A stretch of 64,000 bases of DNA from Odobenus rosmarus divergens (lineage: Eukaryota; Chordata; Mammalia; Carnivora; Odobenidae). Location of the stretch: NCBI RefSeq assembly GCF_000321225.1, contig NW_004450663.1, positions 325,531-389,530 on the forward strand. Reading direction: 5' to 3'. Positions within the stretch are counted from its first letter, which is position 1. Each line of letters starts with the position of its first letter. The translations under genes were made by a program, and so were the position numbers. Below, in pieces: positions 43,760 to 55,304 of this stretch. The notes beneath the pieces were generated by a model. It saw only the letters and a program-made list of their open reading frames with translations, searched no databases and was not told the origin of the DNA.

Positions 43760-44800
43760 ACGTGATTGTTAGCGGGAATTTAAGTATCTATACCTGCTTT
43801 TGACAACACACCCTCAAGTCCAGTGAAGTTCATTTGGGGAACAAACTTAGTTCCAAGTTAAATAGGATTACAACCTCTGGAAATTTGATGTTGATTTTGG
43901 AATGGATTTAAACACACACATATACACACACACGGAGGTTTTCAGTATTGCTGCCTAGCACAGTAAAATTATAAGTAGGATCAACAATATTGCATATGCT
44001 TTTTCTAATACTATCTCATTCTATTTAATCAAATTGAAATTTAAAAAACAAACAAACAAATAATAAAATGAACCCAGAAAGAGCACATATATTGTTTCTT
44101 TTTAAGTTTAAAATAGACCACTGGGGAAAGAATCAATCCATTTCCCCTAATTAATCAGAGGTTTTGGTTGTGCTTGTCTGATGGTCTTCCTCCTCTTTCA
44201 CCTGGGCACCAAAAGCTGTTTCGTTAACTTAGTTATCACCAAGATAGATGTTGTTCTCAGACTCGACTCCCAAAGAACCTCTTTCTAGGATACTGCGTTA
44301 TTTGTATGGCATTTGTTCTAGTATACCTATCATTTCTGTGCCTGTTGTTATTGTTGAGTGTCCAACATCTTCCATTTCCTAAGAAGCGCCACAGTGACAG
44401 CAATTTAGGTGAGGCACACTTACAGGAAGTAGGTCTGCCCATCCTTGGCTGTGCTCCATGGTGAGGCCAGGAGTTCTGTGCTCCCTACTAGGCTCTTCTT
44501 CTCCAGGAAGGACTGGGCTTGGAATCCCTCCTCTTTTGCTAGATGAACATGCTCCAACACTGTATCTTTAGAAAAAACTTCAAATTTGTGGTATGCTTTC
44601 TAGGGTTTTGATAATCTTTCTATTTCCTATCTAGTCTCATCTTCAGCCACTCTTCTAGAGATAATCTTCACTCTGGCTTGAGAAATGATGAGCTCAGAGC
44701 CTCCTCAGAGATTTTCCTTTATGTACCAAACTTCTCTTCTCCCATCTGCCCAGCTAATTTTGACTCCTGCTGTGGTGCCTACCATTCCCTTCTTCCAGGA
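43760..44800. other. Unassigned stretch
   Basis: Contains a CA-rich run at 43911-43933 and 'aaacaaacaaacaaataata' near 44047. No exon or transposon recognised, although 44690-44800 may be L2. Confidence 0.4.
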
Positions 44801-44804
44801 AGCC

Positions 44805-45315
44805 TTCTGTGTTACTTTCCTGGGACTGCTGAAACAAATACCACAAATTTGATGGCTTAAAGGAAGACCTTTATTCTCTTACAGTTCTGGAGGCCAGAAG
44901 TCTGAAGTCAATGTCACTGAGCCTTTCAAGGTGTCAGCAGGGCCACAGTTCCTCTCGAGGCTTTAGAGGGGAATCTGTTCCTTGTCTCCTCCAGCTTCAG
45001 CGACTGTCATCATTCCTTGGTTTTCTACCTCATCACCCCAGTCTTGAAGGCCAGCATCTTCAAATATCTCTCTGCACCCCTACACATTGCCTTCTCTTCT
45101 GTGTGTCTCCATGTCAAATCTCCTCCGCCTTTTTCTTGTAAGGATACTTATGATTATATATAGGGCATACCTAGATAATACACAATAGTTTCTCCATCTA
45201 AAGTTCCTAACTTAATAATATCTACAAAGCCCCATTTTCCACATAAAGAAATATCTACAGGATCCAGGAACGAGGACCTGATATATGGGGCGTGGGTATT
45301 ATTTGGTCTGCTATA
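44805..45315 (-). mobile_element. MLT1-type LTR, antisense
   Basis: 'tgtgttactttcctgggact', 'taccacaaatttgatggctt', 'cttacagttctggaggccag', 'cttttcttgtaaggatactt', 'acttaataatatctacaaag', ending 'ttatttggtctgctata'. Full antisense order of the family. Confidence 0.87.
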
Positions 45316-45469
45316 TCTTCCTTGTTCTGAAGATAACTCTATCTGTGCTTCCCAGGCTGCGTTATGAACCCCTTATCTGAATATTGATTTGAAACCTTGT
45401 TCTTAACTTTATCATGGTACATGATGACCCTGTTGATATTAATGATAGTTGAGATATATCAGTTGCTTA

Positions 45470-45655
45470 CAGTATATTGGGAACTACTTTAAGAATTCAC
45501 AGATATTATGTCAGTTAATTCACCAATTTTAAGATGTAGATGCAATGTTCATCCCCATTTTTCAGATCATGGAACTCAGGTACCATCTAATAAGTGGGCT
45601 TGGTGAGATTTGAACCCAGGCAATCTGATACAGAGCTTGCATAGTGTTGCACTGT
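45470..45655 (-). mobile_element. MIR, antisense
   Basis: 'ggaactactttaagaattca', 'ccccatttttcagatcatgg', 'gtgagatttgaacccaggca', 'tagtgttgcactgtgg' match antisense MIR. Confidence 0.72.
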
Positions 45656-45659
45656 GGAT

Positions 45660-46795
45660 ATTGATTCAACTGCCCCTGCCCCAGGTTACTGCAAGGGTCC
45701 TGGAAGCCAGTCAACATCCCATCTTGTAGTACATAGTGTATGCTCAGTGATACTTGGGAAACACATTTAGAGACAGATTCTAAACTGGCTCTATACTTAA
45801 CCAGATATGGGGCCTCAGACATATATGCAAACCTTTCTGGTCCTCAACAATTTAATTTAGATGTTGGATTTTGCATTATAGTTATGCTTGTGAACAACTC
45901 ATCTCAAGAGTCCATTTGAGGCCTAGACTCTGGCTATCGGATTAAGGTGACTGGTTCACTTTGTCTATATTGTTGAGAATGGTAATTGCACAAGTCAGGG
46001 CACTGTTAATGATTTATCATACTGTGGGAATCAACTTTTGAAGTAGAATCATTTTTGAATGTCTGTGTCCCAAAAGCTTTAGGGGAATGCCAGAAGCATT
46101 GATAACATGTGTTTGCTTCAGATGGGCGAGTTACTTTTACTGCTGGCAGTAAAGACTTTAGCCTTTTTTGGATTTTCTTGAAAGACTGTTTTATTCTTTT
46201 ATTGCCTGTCATTCCTATGCCTAATGCACAGAATCATTTCACCCAGGTGACCTACCCACATAATAAATGAATATTAATATCTCCACACTTGGGTTTGAGG
46301 ACCCAGGTTATACACCTATATAACATTCTGCCAATGGGTTAATGAAATGTGAATCAGATAAATTCAGAAATTAACCTCAGATGTAAGAGTTGTATGCATG
46401 CACACACATTCAGTGCCTTCTACACAAGTCACTTCATAAAGCATTTCTCAAATACTGGGATGTGAACTTCTAGACACTCATAAATATTAATTGATAATAA
46501 AGGGAAATGTTGAAAAAGTTATCAAGAGCATTGTATAGTGCTGACTTGGCCTCTGAGAGCCCTCAGAAATCCTCTTCAGTTAGAATAATAATTATGGAAG
46601 CATGAACCAAATACAAGACTTGAGGCTAAACTCAGAGTAGAGTGGCTCATGATTAATTTTCATTTTCATTAATGTGTATTATGGTGATATCAGCAGTGAC
46701 ATGTGGCTGAGAGATGTTGTCTTTTAGTGGCAAAACTGTCTTATGTTGTTGCTGTTGTCTTGGTATGAGCTCCTGGTAAGAGGTGATGCTCTCAC
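45660..46795. other. Unassigned stretch
   Basis: Over 1.1 kb without a repeat or exon I recognise; mixed, AT-leaning composition. Confidence 0.4.
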
Positions 46796-46799
46796 ATGC

Positions 46800-46930
46800 T
46801 CAGAACCTGCTTACTCAGGCTTTGGAGCCAACGTCTGGACTCAGATCCCAGACACTGTTGGTTAGTTGTTTGGCCATGGGGAAATAGCCTGGCCATTCTT
46901 CCTGCAAGTTAGGGGAACAATTCTAGGTTT
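46800..46930 (+). mobile_element. MIR, sense
   Basis: 'ggctttggagccaacgtctg', 'gactcagatcccagacactg' and 'gttgtttggccatgggg' resemble the MIR head and core in sense. Confidence 0.5.
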
Positions 46931-47065
46931 GGTGGACAGATGAGATGATGACCAGGGGGAGAGTCCATGGGACCACTTTTCCCATACTGAGTCTCTATAA
47001 GAGGCTCTTGAGAGAGAAATGCTTTGAGAAAACCTAATTCTCAAATCTCAGAAAGTCACTCTCTT

Positions 47066-47271
47066 TATTTTTATTTTTTTATTTTTTTAAAGATTTTATT
47101 TATTTATTCGACAGAGAGAGAGAGACAGCGAGAGAGGGAACACAAGCAGGGGGAGTGGGAGAGGGAGAAGCAGGCTTCCTGCCGAGCAGAGAGCCCGATG
47201 CGGGGCTCGATCCCGGGACCCTGACCCGAGCCAAAGGCAGCCGATTAACGACTGAGCCACCCAGGCGCCCC
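47066..47271 (-). mobile_element. Young SINEC, antisense, perfect 15-bp TSD
   Basis: Close to consensus with intact CpGs ('tcgacagagagagagagaca', 'gagcccgatgcggggctcga', 'actgagccacccaggcgccc'). GAAAGTCACTCTCTT repeated exactly at 47051-47065 and 47272-47286. Confidence 0.97.
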
Positions 47272-47624
47272 GAAAGTCACTCTCTTCAATACCAGTTTAG
47301 GCTTTGGCTCCAAATCTGTATCTGGATTTTTTAATCCTATTTTTTTTTGCATTTTTGTTGAGATATAAATCACATACCATGAAGTTTACCTTTTTGTAAT
47401 GTACGATTAAATGATTTTTGATATATTCTTAAAGTTGTGCATTGATCCATAATATCTTCTTCATCCTTTAAAAGAAACCCATACCCCCGAGCAGTCACTC
47501 CCTATTTCCTCCCTTCCATCATTCCCTGGCAACCCCTAATCTAGTTTCTGTCTCTGTGGATTTGCCTATTCTGATACTTCACGTAAAGGGTGTTAAGTGG
47601 CCTTTTGTGTATGGTTTCTTTTTT

Positions 47625-47835
47625 TGTTTGTTTGTTTTTTAAAGATTTATTTATTTATTTGAGAGGGGTGTTAGGGAGGGTCAGAGGGAGAGGGAGAGGG
47701 AGAGAGAAAACCCTCCAGCCGACTCTCCGCTGAGCATAGAGCCTGATGCAAAAGTCCATCCCAGGACTCTGAGATCATGACCTGAGCCAAAACCAAGAGC
47801 CGGACACTCAACTGATTGATTCACCCAGGTGCCCC
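47625..47835 (-). mobile_element. SINEC, antisense
   Basis: Diverged antisense SINEC; flanks 'gtatggtttctttttt' (from 47609) and 'gtatggctttttttat' (from 47836) give an imperfect duplication. Confidence 0.93.
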
Positions 47836-47920
47836 GTATGGCTTTTTTTATTAGCATAATGATTTCAAGGTTCATCCAGTTTATACCATGTATTAAAACT
47901 TCATTCCTTTTCTTTTTTCT

Positions 47921-48271
47921 TCATGTGGAATCTAAACAACAAAACAAATGAACAAAGAAACACAAGAACAGACCCTTAAATACAGCAAAAAACTAGTAGG
48001 TGCCAGAGGGAAGGGTGGTGGTGGGATGGGTGAATAGGTGAAGGTGATTAAAAGTTAAAACTTCCAGTTATAAAATAAACAAGTCATAGGGATGAAAAGT
48101 ACAGCATAGGGAATATAGTCAATATTATTATAATAAGATTGTTTTGGTAACACACCAATCATGGTGAACCCTGAGTAATATATAGAATTTTTGAACCATT
48201 ACATTGCACATGCAACATAACAAATATAATGAATATAACACCATAGGTTATTTATACTTCAATTAAAAAAG
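47921..48271 (+). mobile_element. L1 3' UTR fragment inserted in opposite orientation
   Basis: 'tcatgtggaatctaaacaac', 'gtaggtgccagagggaaggg', 'cttccagttataaaataaac', 'gcatagggaatatagtcaat' and the end 'tatacttcaattaaaaaag' are a laurasiatherian L1 3' UTR in sense. It sits inside the antisense L1, so it is younger than that host. Confidence 0.85.
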
Positions 48272-48494
48272 ATTTTTTTTCCTTTTTTTTTGGCTCAATA
48301 ATGTTCTACAGTATGGATATACTGCTTTAATCTATGCATTCATTAGTTGGTGGACATTTTAATGATTTCTGTTGTTTGGCTATGAATAAGACTGCTGTGA
48401 GCATTCCCATACACACACTTTTTACAGACATATGTTTTCAACGATCTTGGATAGAGCTAGGAGTGGAATTGTTGCATCATATGGCATGATAGTA

Positions 48495-48962
48495 AGAATA
48501 ATGCTCCCCCACAAAGATGTCCACATCCTAATTCTTAGAACCCATGAATAAATTATGCTGTATGGTAAAGGGAAATTAAGTTTACAGAGGGAATTAAGTT
48601 TGCTAATTAGCTGAGTTTAAGATAGGAAGGTTATTCTGAGTTATCGAGGAGGGACCAACATAACTGTAAGGGTCCTCAGATGTGGAAGAAGGAGACGGAG
48701 TGTCTGAGGGAGATGTGTCTATGGGAGCATGGTCAAAGGGATGCAGGAATGGGTGCTGCATGTGAAGAGGTAAGGAAGGAGCCACAAGCCAAGCAGGGTA
48801 GGCAGCCTTGGGAAACAGGAAAAGGCAGGAAAAAGATTCTCCTTTAAAGGCTCCAGAAGGAATGTAGCACTACCTATGCTTTGTTTTTAGCCCAGGAGAC
48901 TGGGATCAGACTTAACCTCCAGAACAGTGAAATAATAAATGTGTGTTGCTTTAAGACGCTAG
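48495..48962 (+). mobile_element. MLT1-type LTR, sense
   Basis: 'ccacaaagatgtccacatcc', 'taattcttagaacccatgaa', 'ttatgctgtatggtaaaggg', 'ctccagaaggaatgtagcac', 'cagtgaaataataaatgtgt', ending 'ctttaagacgctagatttta'. Directly follows the L1 block. Confidence 0.85.
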
Positions 48963-48969
48963 ATTTTAA

Positions 48970-49585
48970 CTACTTTGACCAGCCTCTTCTTAGCACCAAC
49001 TGGTAAAGCTACTAGGGCAGCTGTGATGTCTGATGAAAGCTTTGAGTCAGGTCCAATAAGAGGAGCTCTGAGAATGGGGCTTTTCAGCCAGCTGCCAGAC
49101 ACATTGAATAGTGATCATTCTCCAGGGAAGAGCTTTTGGGGAGGTCCAAACCTACTCTTCTCCCCTCTGGTGGCTTGTAGGGGGCGGGTTTTCACAGCTC
49201 CTGTCATTGCAAGGCTTCTGACTTTCAAGAGCGGGGGAGAGGGTGATGGTATGAGGACAATTTAACATATTCCAGGCTCTCTGTTTCTAGGTTCAGCCAT
49301 TTTTCCTGAACAAACATTCCTTTGATTGTTAAAAAGCCACCTGTAAAGTTAGCTTTCGGCAGTTTTTGCCAGCATTCTTACTGCTTTTTAGAGGAGTGGA
49401 TTTTCATAGGCCCCACCCCTATCTTTCTGGAATTGGGGCCCTTGTCTTTCTGGGTTTTTCCTCTGGAGGGCTGGGCCCATCAAGGATGGGACTCAGGTCA
49501 TGCCCCTTCCAGCTTGTATTTTCCTCAGGGCAGATCTGAGTAGCCCGTGTCCCAGCCCTTGTGTCCAGAAGTCCCACGCAGGTCA
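48970..49585. other. Unassigned stretch
   Basis: No repeat or exon recognised; frames of 96 and 73 residues have no visible domain. Confidence 0.4.
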
Positions 49586-49589
49586 TATT

Positions 49590-49905
49590 TATTCCTCTGG
49601 ATCTTCCTGGTTTAACGTCACTTCCTTCCCCTGAGACTAGGGCACAGATGGCTTAGCTGCACACTGTGAAGCCCCTTCCCTGGCCAGGCAGGCCTGGGTC
49701 TCACTGGCTTCTTGAGGATCATGGAACCATGGGAGGCCAGGTGCATTAGCTCTTTTTGAAAAAACCCTTACAAATGTCTGTTTTCTGGCCTTACTTGAGG
49801 TCTAAGAGTTCCCAGGAAGCCCTTCTTTGCCTATTCCCGCACCACGTAGACAGCTGTACCTGACCTCTGACACTCTTATTCACTCTGCACTGTGCTCTTG
49901 GGGCC
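49590..49905 (+). mobile_element. L2 remnant, sense
   Basis: Best part is 49795-49905: 'gttcccaggaagcccttctt' and 'tgacactcttattcactctg', the '...aggaagccttccctgac...' section of L2. Left portion uncertain. Confidence 0.5.
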
Positions 49906-49909
49906 AGTA

Positions 49910-51415
49910 AAGATATTTTTGTGATAAGTTTGAAGATAATTTTCAAAATTAATTTTGGTCTACTCGAGATCGCTCATAGGATTATCTCAAAACTACACAC
50001 TCCAAGCAATTTCCTTCCTTATGTTTGTGTGGTTTTTATCGTATTGTCATCAATTAATATTACCTAAATGGTGGGAAGAGAACCAAAGTAGAATTTAACA
50101 TGAAAGTGATGCATTTATTTCAAATAAAAACCAAGTGGCGTCACAACTTATAATAATAAGTTGAATAGAAACGAATGTCAGAAGAATTGAATTATTAAGT
50201 CACACCAAAGTGGTAGAAACAGAACGTGCACATTTTTATTTTTAGATTTCATACCAGTATAACAGCTGTAAGCATAAGGTGGTTATAATGAGTTTATATG
50301 TATGCATATTTAAGTTACATTAAAATAAAATGATCCAGACAACACTAGGGGGTCCATGAGAATGGTTTTCTTGCAGATGGAGTCTGCACATTACTGAAGT
50401 TTAAGCAACACTACCCTAGCTTACAGAAACCAGGCAAAGCTCTTGAGGAGCCTCCAGAAGGAGCTGAAAGGCACACCTTTAGGCCACAATGTCAAAGTAG
50501 AGACAAGAGAGACTTTCTTACCATGAGGGGCAGAAAGCTGCATGGTACCAAAAGACACAAAAATCTGGGGCAGAAACCAGTGAAAAATAATGAGGAGTGG
50601 GTGGTTTACTAGAGAGGGAACGAGCGAAATCAGAGAACACTTTGGGGGTCTGTTGTAGAAGCCTCAGTTTCTTAACTTTATATTGCCTCCTTCACAGATT
50701 TGTTATGTGGGTCAAGTGAAATAACACAAAGGAAAGGACTCTGGGAGCCACGGAGCCCAGTGTGTGTGATAGTGACACCGATGTATTTCATTTTGTGAGA
50801 CGTTCGTAAAGGGTCCCTGGAAATTTTTCTAGTTTTTTTACGATTGAACATCTTGGCAAGAAGATTAAAAGTCCTAGAGAGCCCAAGGTCAGTGAAATAA
50901 GCAATTCTTGCCTCTAATCTAGGCTGAAATCTTGGCAAATGCAGAGTTGATGTATTCCATAAAAACAAAACCTTAGGGAAATGGGTTTAGCCCAGATCTC
51001 TAACTGACAGGGAATTTTGATTTTTTAAAATAGATTTTCTTCTTGTGAATCACAAAGTTTCTTTTATATATTTAAAGACCTCACACTCCTCATGTCCGTG
51101 CATACCTGTGTCACATACGCATTCAGCCACAGAAACACCCAGGCCCATCCACGTATTCACATTTCCACAGAGACACACACACTCATATGCTTATGTGTGC
51201 ACCAGCCGCCTGCACACACATGCCCTGCTCACTCTTGATAGACCTGATTCCCATCGGCCATAGTGACCTTGGGTCTCTCCTGGCTTGGTTTCCAGCCTGC
51301 TTTACAAGTAAGGGGCAAAATTGTCCTGATATCCCCATCCCACAACATTTATCTCAGCCAGGGATGCCCCAACAACTGATTCTTTACATCATCCTTAAAA
51401 AGCATTTTAAAAGCT
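49910..51415. other. Unassigned stretch
   Basis: Mostly unassigned AT-rich sequence, with a short possible MIR at 50668-50750 ('gcctccttcacagatttgtt') and a CA-rich area near 51110-51200. No exon recognised. Confidence 0.4.
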
Positions 51416-51419
51416 GCAA

Positions 51420-51570
51420 AAACAGGTTACAAATCCAGTTGTAATTAGATTTGGATTATGACCTTGGGCAAGTGACTTGTTATTTCTGAGCCTCAGTTTC
51501 CTTGATTGTAAAAGGGAGATAGTGAAGATTTCTCATGGGGATGAAAGCATTAGATGCAATGATGTATGAG
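51420..51570 (+). mobile_element. MIR, sense
   Basis: 'tatgaccttgggcaagtgac', 'ctgagcctcagtttccttga' and 'ttgtaaaagggagatagtga' are an unmistakable MIR core. Confidence 0.85.
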
Positions 51571-51770
51571 CTTCCTCTATGCCCTTTTGGTTCTATTTGA
51601 AGGTGTTTTTGTTTGTTTGTTTGTTTTGGAATGGTGCATATATATGGATAGTAAGAGAAACAGAAATCTCAGATAAAGTCAGAGGTAGATCCTCATGAAG
51701 ACCAGTGCAGGCAGAGACCTCATCCAAAATGGCGCCAGGATCCTCCAGTTGGAGAAACCCATGGATCTTC

Positions 51771-51926
51771 TTCCTGTTCATCTATTGCCAACTTGATTCC
51801 TTTCCCTGCACGTTCTCAGTTTTCATCTCTTTAGCATTGAACTTGTTTTGCTTTTTCGTATTTACTACTCTGTCCTGATTTTCTGTGGCCTCACTAGACA
51901 TGGCTTTACCAAGGCATCCAATCAGC
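51771..51926. repeat. Copy A of a ~157-bp direct repeat (partner at 57185)
   Basis: Aligns with 57185-57341 at about 92% identity (12 substitutions and one 1-nt gap by eye). It includes 'tctgtggcctcactagacat' identical in both. Read on the minus strand the block has an ATG in 'AGCCATGTCTAG' context and stays open for about 40 codons to a TAG; a second open frame (51593-51781) continues in the same phase. Family unknown. Confidence 0.85.
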
Positions 51927-52059
51927 TTCTGACTCCATTATAATGGCTCTGGTCTTTCCATGTTGCCAAAGTCCACACTAGTAAGAGAAGAATTTCACGT
52001 CTAGATTAATCTTTTTCACACCAGGCCCTACAAATTCAACTTTGGAGCCCCTCGGACCT

Positions 52060-52250
52060 CAGATAAAAATCTAGCTCCAACATTTATTAACCCTGTGGCC
52101 TTAAGCAAGTTGCCAAACTCTGAAAATCTGTTATCTCATAGTCACATAGACATAATTATGGTTCTTGCCCCCTTTGTGTCGTTGTGAGGACTATGTCAGG
52201 TAATGTATGGCAAGTGCTTTGTTTAGTGCCTGGTACATACTGAGACATTA
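52060..52250 (+). mobile_element. MIR, sense
   Basis: 'tagctccaacatttattaac', 'gccttaagcaagttgccaaa', 'tcgttgtgaggactatgtca', 'gtgcctggtacatactgaga' follow the MIR in sense. Confidence 0.78.
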
Positions 52251-52254
52251 AAAA

Positions 52255-53475
52255 AATGACAACTTCTATTGGTGTCAGATCTTGCCATAGACCAGAGGTC
52301 AACCTAAGAATGGGTTGTTTTTTTGTCACAAGCCCACCCTTGGTCCATCCGTCATGGCCACTGGACAACAGAGGTCATGGGTTGTTCCCTTAGACAAAAG
52401 AGTCAGCAGGCCAGGCTTTCTGTAGCTACATCCACTCAGGAGATTGGGAGATGTGTTTTCCTTTAACTCTGTGTGAAATTGAAAGACCATATGATAAAGT
52501 CAATATATGTATGTATGACTGTCAAATAATTTTGGAAAAATGTATTAATATTAAAAAAAAAAATCTAAAAATTTTCTTTCCCCTCACACACTTACTGCCA
52601 AGAGAACAAAAGGGCCATCTGAGAAGTACTAGGAAGGAGATATTCACTGGGTGTTGTGGGTCATCTGACCAAACCTGGGGACTGGATAGAAGAGGGTGGA
52701 ACTCCCTAGAGGTGACCACATAAGCTTTGAAGAGTAAGGAAAAGTTAGCCAAGTTAACAAATTTGATGATGGGGACAGTGGCACTTTCCAGGGCAGAGAT
52801 GGCATGTGTTGATGTGCCTGTAGTTTGGTAGATACACAGCTACCCGTTAAAAATGGGAATCCCCACCCCAAACCCCAGTTCTTCTCAAAAAAGTGAAAGA
52901 CAACCTAATGATTTGAGTTTGTCAACATGTGTATTTCCTTTCACAAGGTAGTTTGAGAACAGCATCAGAGAAATGTAGATCTTGCTAACAATTACGACTT
53001 TGGAGAATTTACTGAGTACTTGCCAGAGGTCAAACCCCTTGGACCAATACTTAACCATTATTCTACAAGAGAAGCTTCCAGAAAAATTCTTGATCCATGA
53101 TGCAGTCACAACAGGAATCCAGGCCTCTTCAAAATTGCCCTGAAATATTTCTGGGGTTCTCAATGGCAAGTCAGATGAAGGTTCAGAAAACTCCCACTTC
53201 CCCAGTGTTCTTCAAACTCCTCCAGGCAGTGAGGCTCCCCCTCTGAGACCACTCCAAACCTGAAGGTGGTCAGAGGTCTGTATTCTGTGGCAGGTGGAGG
53301 AACTGAGCTGGGGCGGGGGGGGGGGGGGGGCGGTCACACGCATCCCAGAGCAGTTGTGCTTGGTTCTCCATGGAACTTATCAAACAGTTATGCTTCTATT
53401 CTTTGGGGAAAAAAAACAAAAATTGAAAGACACAAAGGCAAAAAGAGAATAATTTAACAACCATCTGTGCACCTG
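52255..53475. other. Unassigned stretch with G16 homopolymer
   Basis: No repeat or exon recognised. A run of 16 G occurs at 53315-53330. Confidence 0.4.
53315..53330. repeat. G16 homopolymer
   Basis: Sixteen consecutive G, preceded by GGGGC and followed by CGG. Likely unstable, and a common site of assembly length error. Confidence 0.9.
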
Positions 53476-53479
53476 TCAT

Positions 53480-53850
53480 TCTTAATTAACAGGTATTAAC
53501 ATTTTATAATATTGGCTTCACACAATGTTGTTAATAAAATAACATTACCATGAAGTCGAAGTTAACTGCTCATTCCCATTCCATATCAGCCCCTCCTTCC
53601 CAAGAGACAACTATTAGGATGAATTTGCAACATAATTTACCAGTCAAATATTTATACCTTGAATCCAGAAGCCACACACTGAAGTTTTACAAGTTTTTAC
53701 AAATATTATCATACAATGTTTACCTTTCTGTAATGAGCTTATATATTTTTTTTCAACATGATGTTATTTGAAAGTCTGTGTTGGTGTATATAAATCTAGT
53801 TCATTTGTCTTAATTTCTGCATTGTATTCCACTGATGGATGTTAAAGTTG
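53480..53850 (-). mobile_element. L1M 3' UTR remnant, antisense
   Basis: 'gcccctccttcccaagagac', 'attatcatacaatgtttacc', 'gaaagtctgtgttggtgtat', 'atttctgcattgtattccac' follow the antisense L1M 3' UTR order. Confidence 0.6.
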
Positions 53851-53854
53851 TGTT

Positions 53855-55070
53855 AGATTTTACCCCTTATAATATCTGCCTTCCAAGGATCCAGATATCA
53901 TGTACTGGACAGAGACCTGTGTCGATTCAGATTAAAGGCTAGATAGCTAGTGCGTGGTGCTGACACATCCACAGTTCTCTCAAGATGAAGCCTAGGTTTT
54001 GTTGTTTTGTTTTGTTTTTGGGCTTTTCTTTCCCACTTTTGAGTCAAGTCAAATTTATCATGCCACACACATTTTTCTCATTTTATGCATCTTCATTTTA
54101 CACATAGTGTTATATAATGACTTTTATAAGGCCAAGGAACAACTCTCTTGATATTTCCATGTACATCTGAACTCGAGGGAGATTTCCATGATTTGTCTCT
54201 TCCATATACCAAACATTCTCATACATGCCAAAAATGAGCAGCAGAGGGGGGCAGAATACTCAAATTCACTAATAATGCTTCAGAATTGCCACCCTCTTCA
54301 CAATCCATTTAATTATTCCCTGTCCCCTATAGGAACTCCTGCTTACACAACTGCTTTTATAAAGGACTCACTATCCACTGTCTCTTTCCTTTCTAGAAAA
54401 AAGAATCACACAACTGATCATGTAATGTTTTTGCCCTGGCCACCAGGAAGCTCAGAACCAAATTTGTTGCCAGATCACTGTGGCAGAATTAAAGGCTTGC
54501 CCTTGATGCTGAAGGTTAACTTGGACTTCATTTAGCTTTCACAACATATTCCAAACGGACTTACCTCTTTCGTAAAAAGAGGTCATAACACGGGTGACCA
54601 TATAATTGTTGTGCAAATTGGACACATTTAAAAATGAGAGGAGTTTACAAAAGTAGTTAACATTGTAGTCATTTTTTGAAACATCATGCTTTGTATAGAA
54701 TAATATGTAAATGAGCCTTCTATAGCTTCAAGAGACAAATGTTCATCTTCAGGAATGATCTTATTTAAATGACTTCCAACTCTTGAGGAAGATGCTGATG
54801 TCTTGTTTGTTTGTTTGTTGTTTGTTTGTGGTTTTGGATCTTTGGGCTGTGATGTCACTGTGGGCCCTCTCTGACCCAGTAAGAACTGTGTCTGATCCTG
54901 TCATCATTTTTCTCTTTTCTCCCTGCCCTGGGATACGGTTTTATTCCAGTAACGGAATAAAAAGCCAAGCATCATCATCAACAACAATAGTGACAACAAA
55001 GTGCCTTTAATGATATTTTCAAAGCTTGTCTTATGATATGAAGACCTCTTATCATTTACTCAAAGCTTAA
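53855..55070. other. Unassigned stretch
   Basis: Has (TTTTG)n near 54000 and (TTTG)n near 54803. 54590-54650 ('acgggtgaccatataattgt') resembles an old DNA-transposon fragment. No exon seen. Confidence 0.4.
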
Positions 55071-55074
55071 TATG

Positions 55075-55300
55075 GCCAACAGCATGCTAAGTACTTTGCC
55101 TATATATCTTATCACATATTTTACTCTTCGGCACAGGTCTGTGATATAGATATTATTGCCTGGCTTTACCAAGAACTTGAGCTCACAAAGGCAGCTATTT
55201 TCCCAGGATTACCTGGCATGTGCGTAGCTAAATGGGAACTTAGAGCCTAATCATTTTCCTGCAGGGGCAGTGTTTATAACCACTAAGCTCTCTTAAGTCA
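55075..55300 (-). mobile_element. MIR, antisense
   Basis: 'cagcatgctaagtactttgc', 'gatatagatattattgcctg', 'gaacttagagcctaatcatt', 'tataaccactaagctctctt' give antisense MIR order. Confidence 0.72.
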
Positions 55301-55304
55301 GTAA

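Larger units (their letters stand above)
47345..48490 (-). mobile_element. Antisense L1M 3' UTR, twice interrupted
   Basis: 'gttgagatataaatcacata', 'agcagtcactccctatttcc', 'ctggcaacccctaatctagt', 'tctctgtggatttgcctatt', then after a SINEC 'tttcaaggttcatccagttt', and after a second L1 piece 'tctatgcattcattagttgg' and 'gagtggaattgttgcatcat'. The three parts join in order. Inserts: SINEC 47625-47835 and sense L1 47921-48271. Confidence 0.87.
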
